Below are positions 5,732-5,851 of a stretch of 5,851 nucleotides of DNA, in pieces. The position numbers and the translations under genes are program-made. The number at the start of each line of letters is the position of its first letter. Position 1 is the first letter of the stretch. Source of the DNA: Acidobacteriota bacterium (GTDB lineage Bacteria > Acidobacteriota > Terriglobia > Terriglobales > Acidobacteriaceae); the NCBI GenBank assembly GCA_021802085.1, contig JAKAAZ010000219.1:1-5851 (forward strand), in the 5' to 3' direction. The notes under the pieces were generated by a model, which saw only the letters and a program-made list of their open reading frames with translations, did not search any database and was not told where the DNA came from.

Positions 5732-5851
5732 GGCTCTGCGCAGGAATATGTAAGAGGGCGCGATTTTCGTGGATTTTGCTTGAGTGCCGGAATCGGCTAT
5801 TCTCCTCCCGATGCGCGACAACGATTGGACGCGGGTATTGGGGTGGCCGGG
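5732..5851 (+). mobile_element. Putative ISL3-family insertion sequence, left end
   Basis: GGCTCTGCGCAGG at 5732 has the GGCTCT-type start common for inverted repeats of this family. It lies 79 bases before an ATG whose first codons look like an ISL3 transposase. The preceding bases are AT-rich, which suits the family's target preference. The rest of the element and its right end are outside the window. Confidence 0.5.
5811..5851 (+). CDS. ISL3-family transposase, N-terminal codons only (runs off right edge)
   Basis: From ATG 5811 the frame reads MRDNDWTRVLGWPG and is open to the end of the window. The pattern DW-x-x-[VL]LGWPG at the very N-terminus matches what I recall of an ISL3 transposase subgroup that continues with GYRVY and a zinc-binding cysteine cluster. 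TCTCCTCCC before the ATG gives no good ribosome binding site. With only 13 full codons the assignment is provisional. Confidence 0.5.
   Translation, partial: MRDNDWTRVLGWP

Overview
The window looks like accessory DNA from a moderately GC-rich bacterium. An acidobacterium or a close relative is my best guess. It rests on remembered resemblance of the export cassette, the GH99-like lipoprotein and the IS types to genes of that phylum, not on any phylogenetic marker in the window. There are no rRNA or tRNA genes and no CRISPR array.

Left flank (1 to about 761). This is a mobile-DNA graveyard. On the minus strand, running off the left edge, is the C-terminal helicase part of a MobF (TrwC/TraI-type) conjugative relaxase. 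Its 5' part is missing. It abuts the 3' remnant of an IS5-family transposase on the plus strand, which carries a frameshift and ends at 750. The tip of that IS also supplies the stop codon of the next gene.

Centre-left (745 to 1719, minus). A secreted, probably lipid-anchored protein of the GH71/GH99-like glycosidase type. Its C-terminus is probably cut by the IS scar. A 200-base divergent intergenic region separates it from the plus-strand genes.

Centre-right (1942 to 5723, plus). Four co-directional genes are spaced 117, 55 and 46 bases apart and probably form one operon. They encode: (1) a Wzx/MOP-type polysaccharide flippase fused in one reading frame to a soluble C-terminal domain with a ParB/sulfiredoxin-like DGNHR motif; (2) a short STAS-domain protein with an altered DSSG motif; (3) a small exported protein with a Pro/Gln/Ala-rich body, three copies of a nine-residue repeat and a C-terminal membrane anchor; (4) a thymidylate-kinase-like P-loop kinase that lacks the usual thymidylate-kinase REPGGT motif. 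Together they look like the export and regulatory end of an exopolysaccharide locus. No glycosyltransferase, polymerase or outer-membrane export gene is in the window. A nucleotide- or phosphate-based control of export by genes 1, 2 and 4 is a hypothesis only.

Right edge (about 5732 to 5851). A putative ISL3-family element begins 8 bases after the kinase stop, and the first codons of its transposase run off the window. The cassette is therefore bracketed by IS sequences, with a conjugation-gene fragment on one side, which fits an integrated plasmid, ICE or IS-shuffled island.
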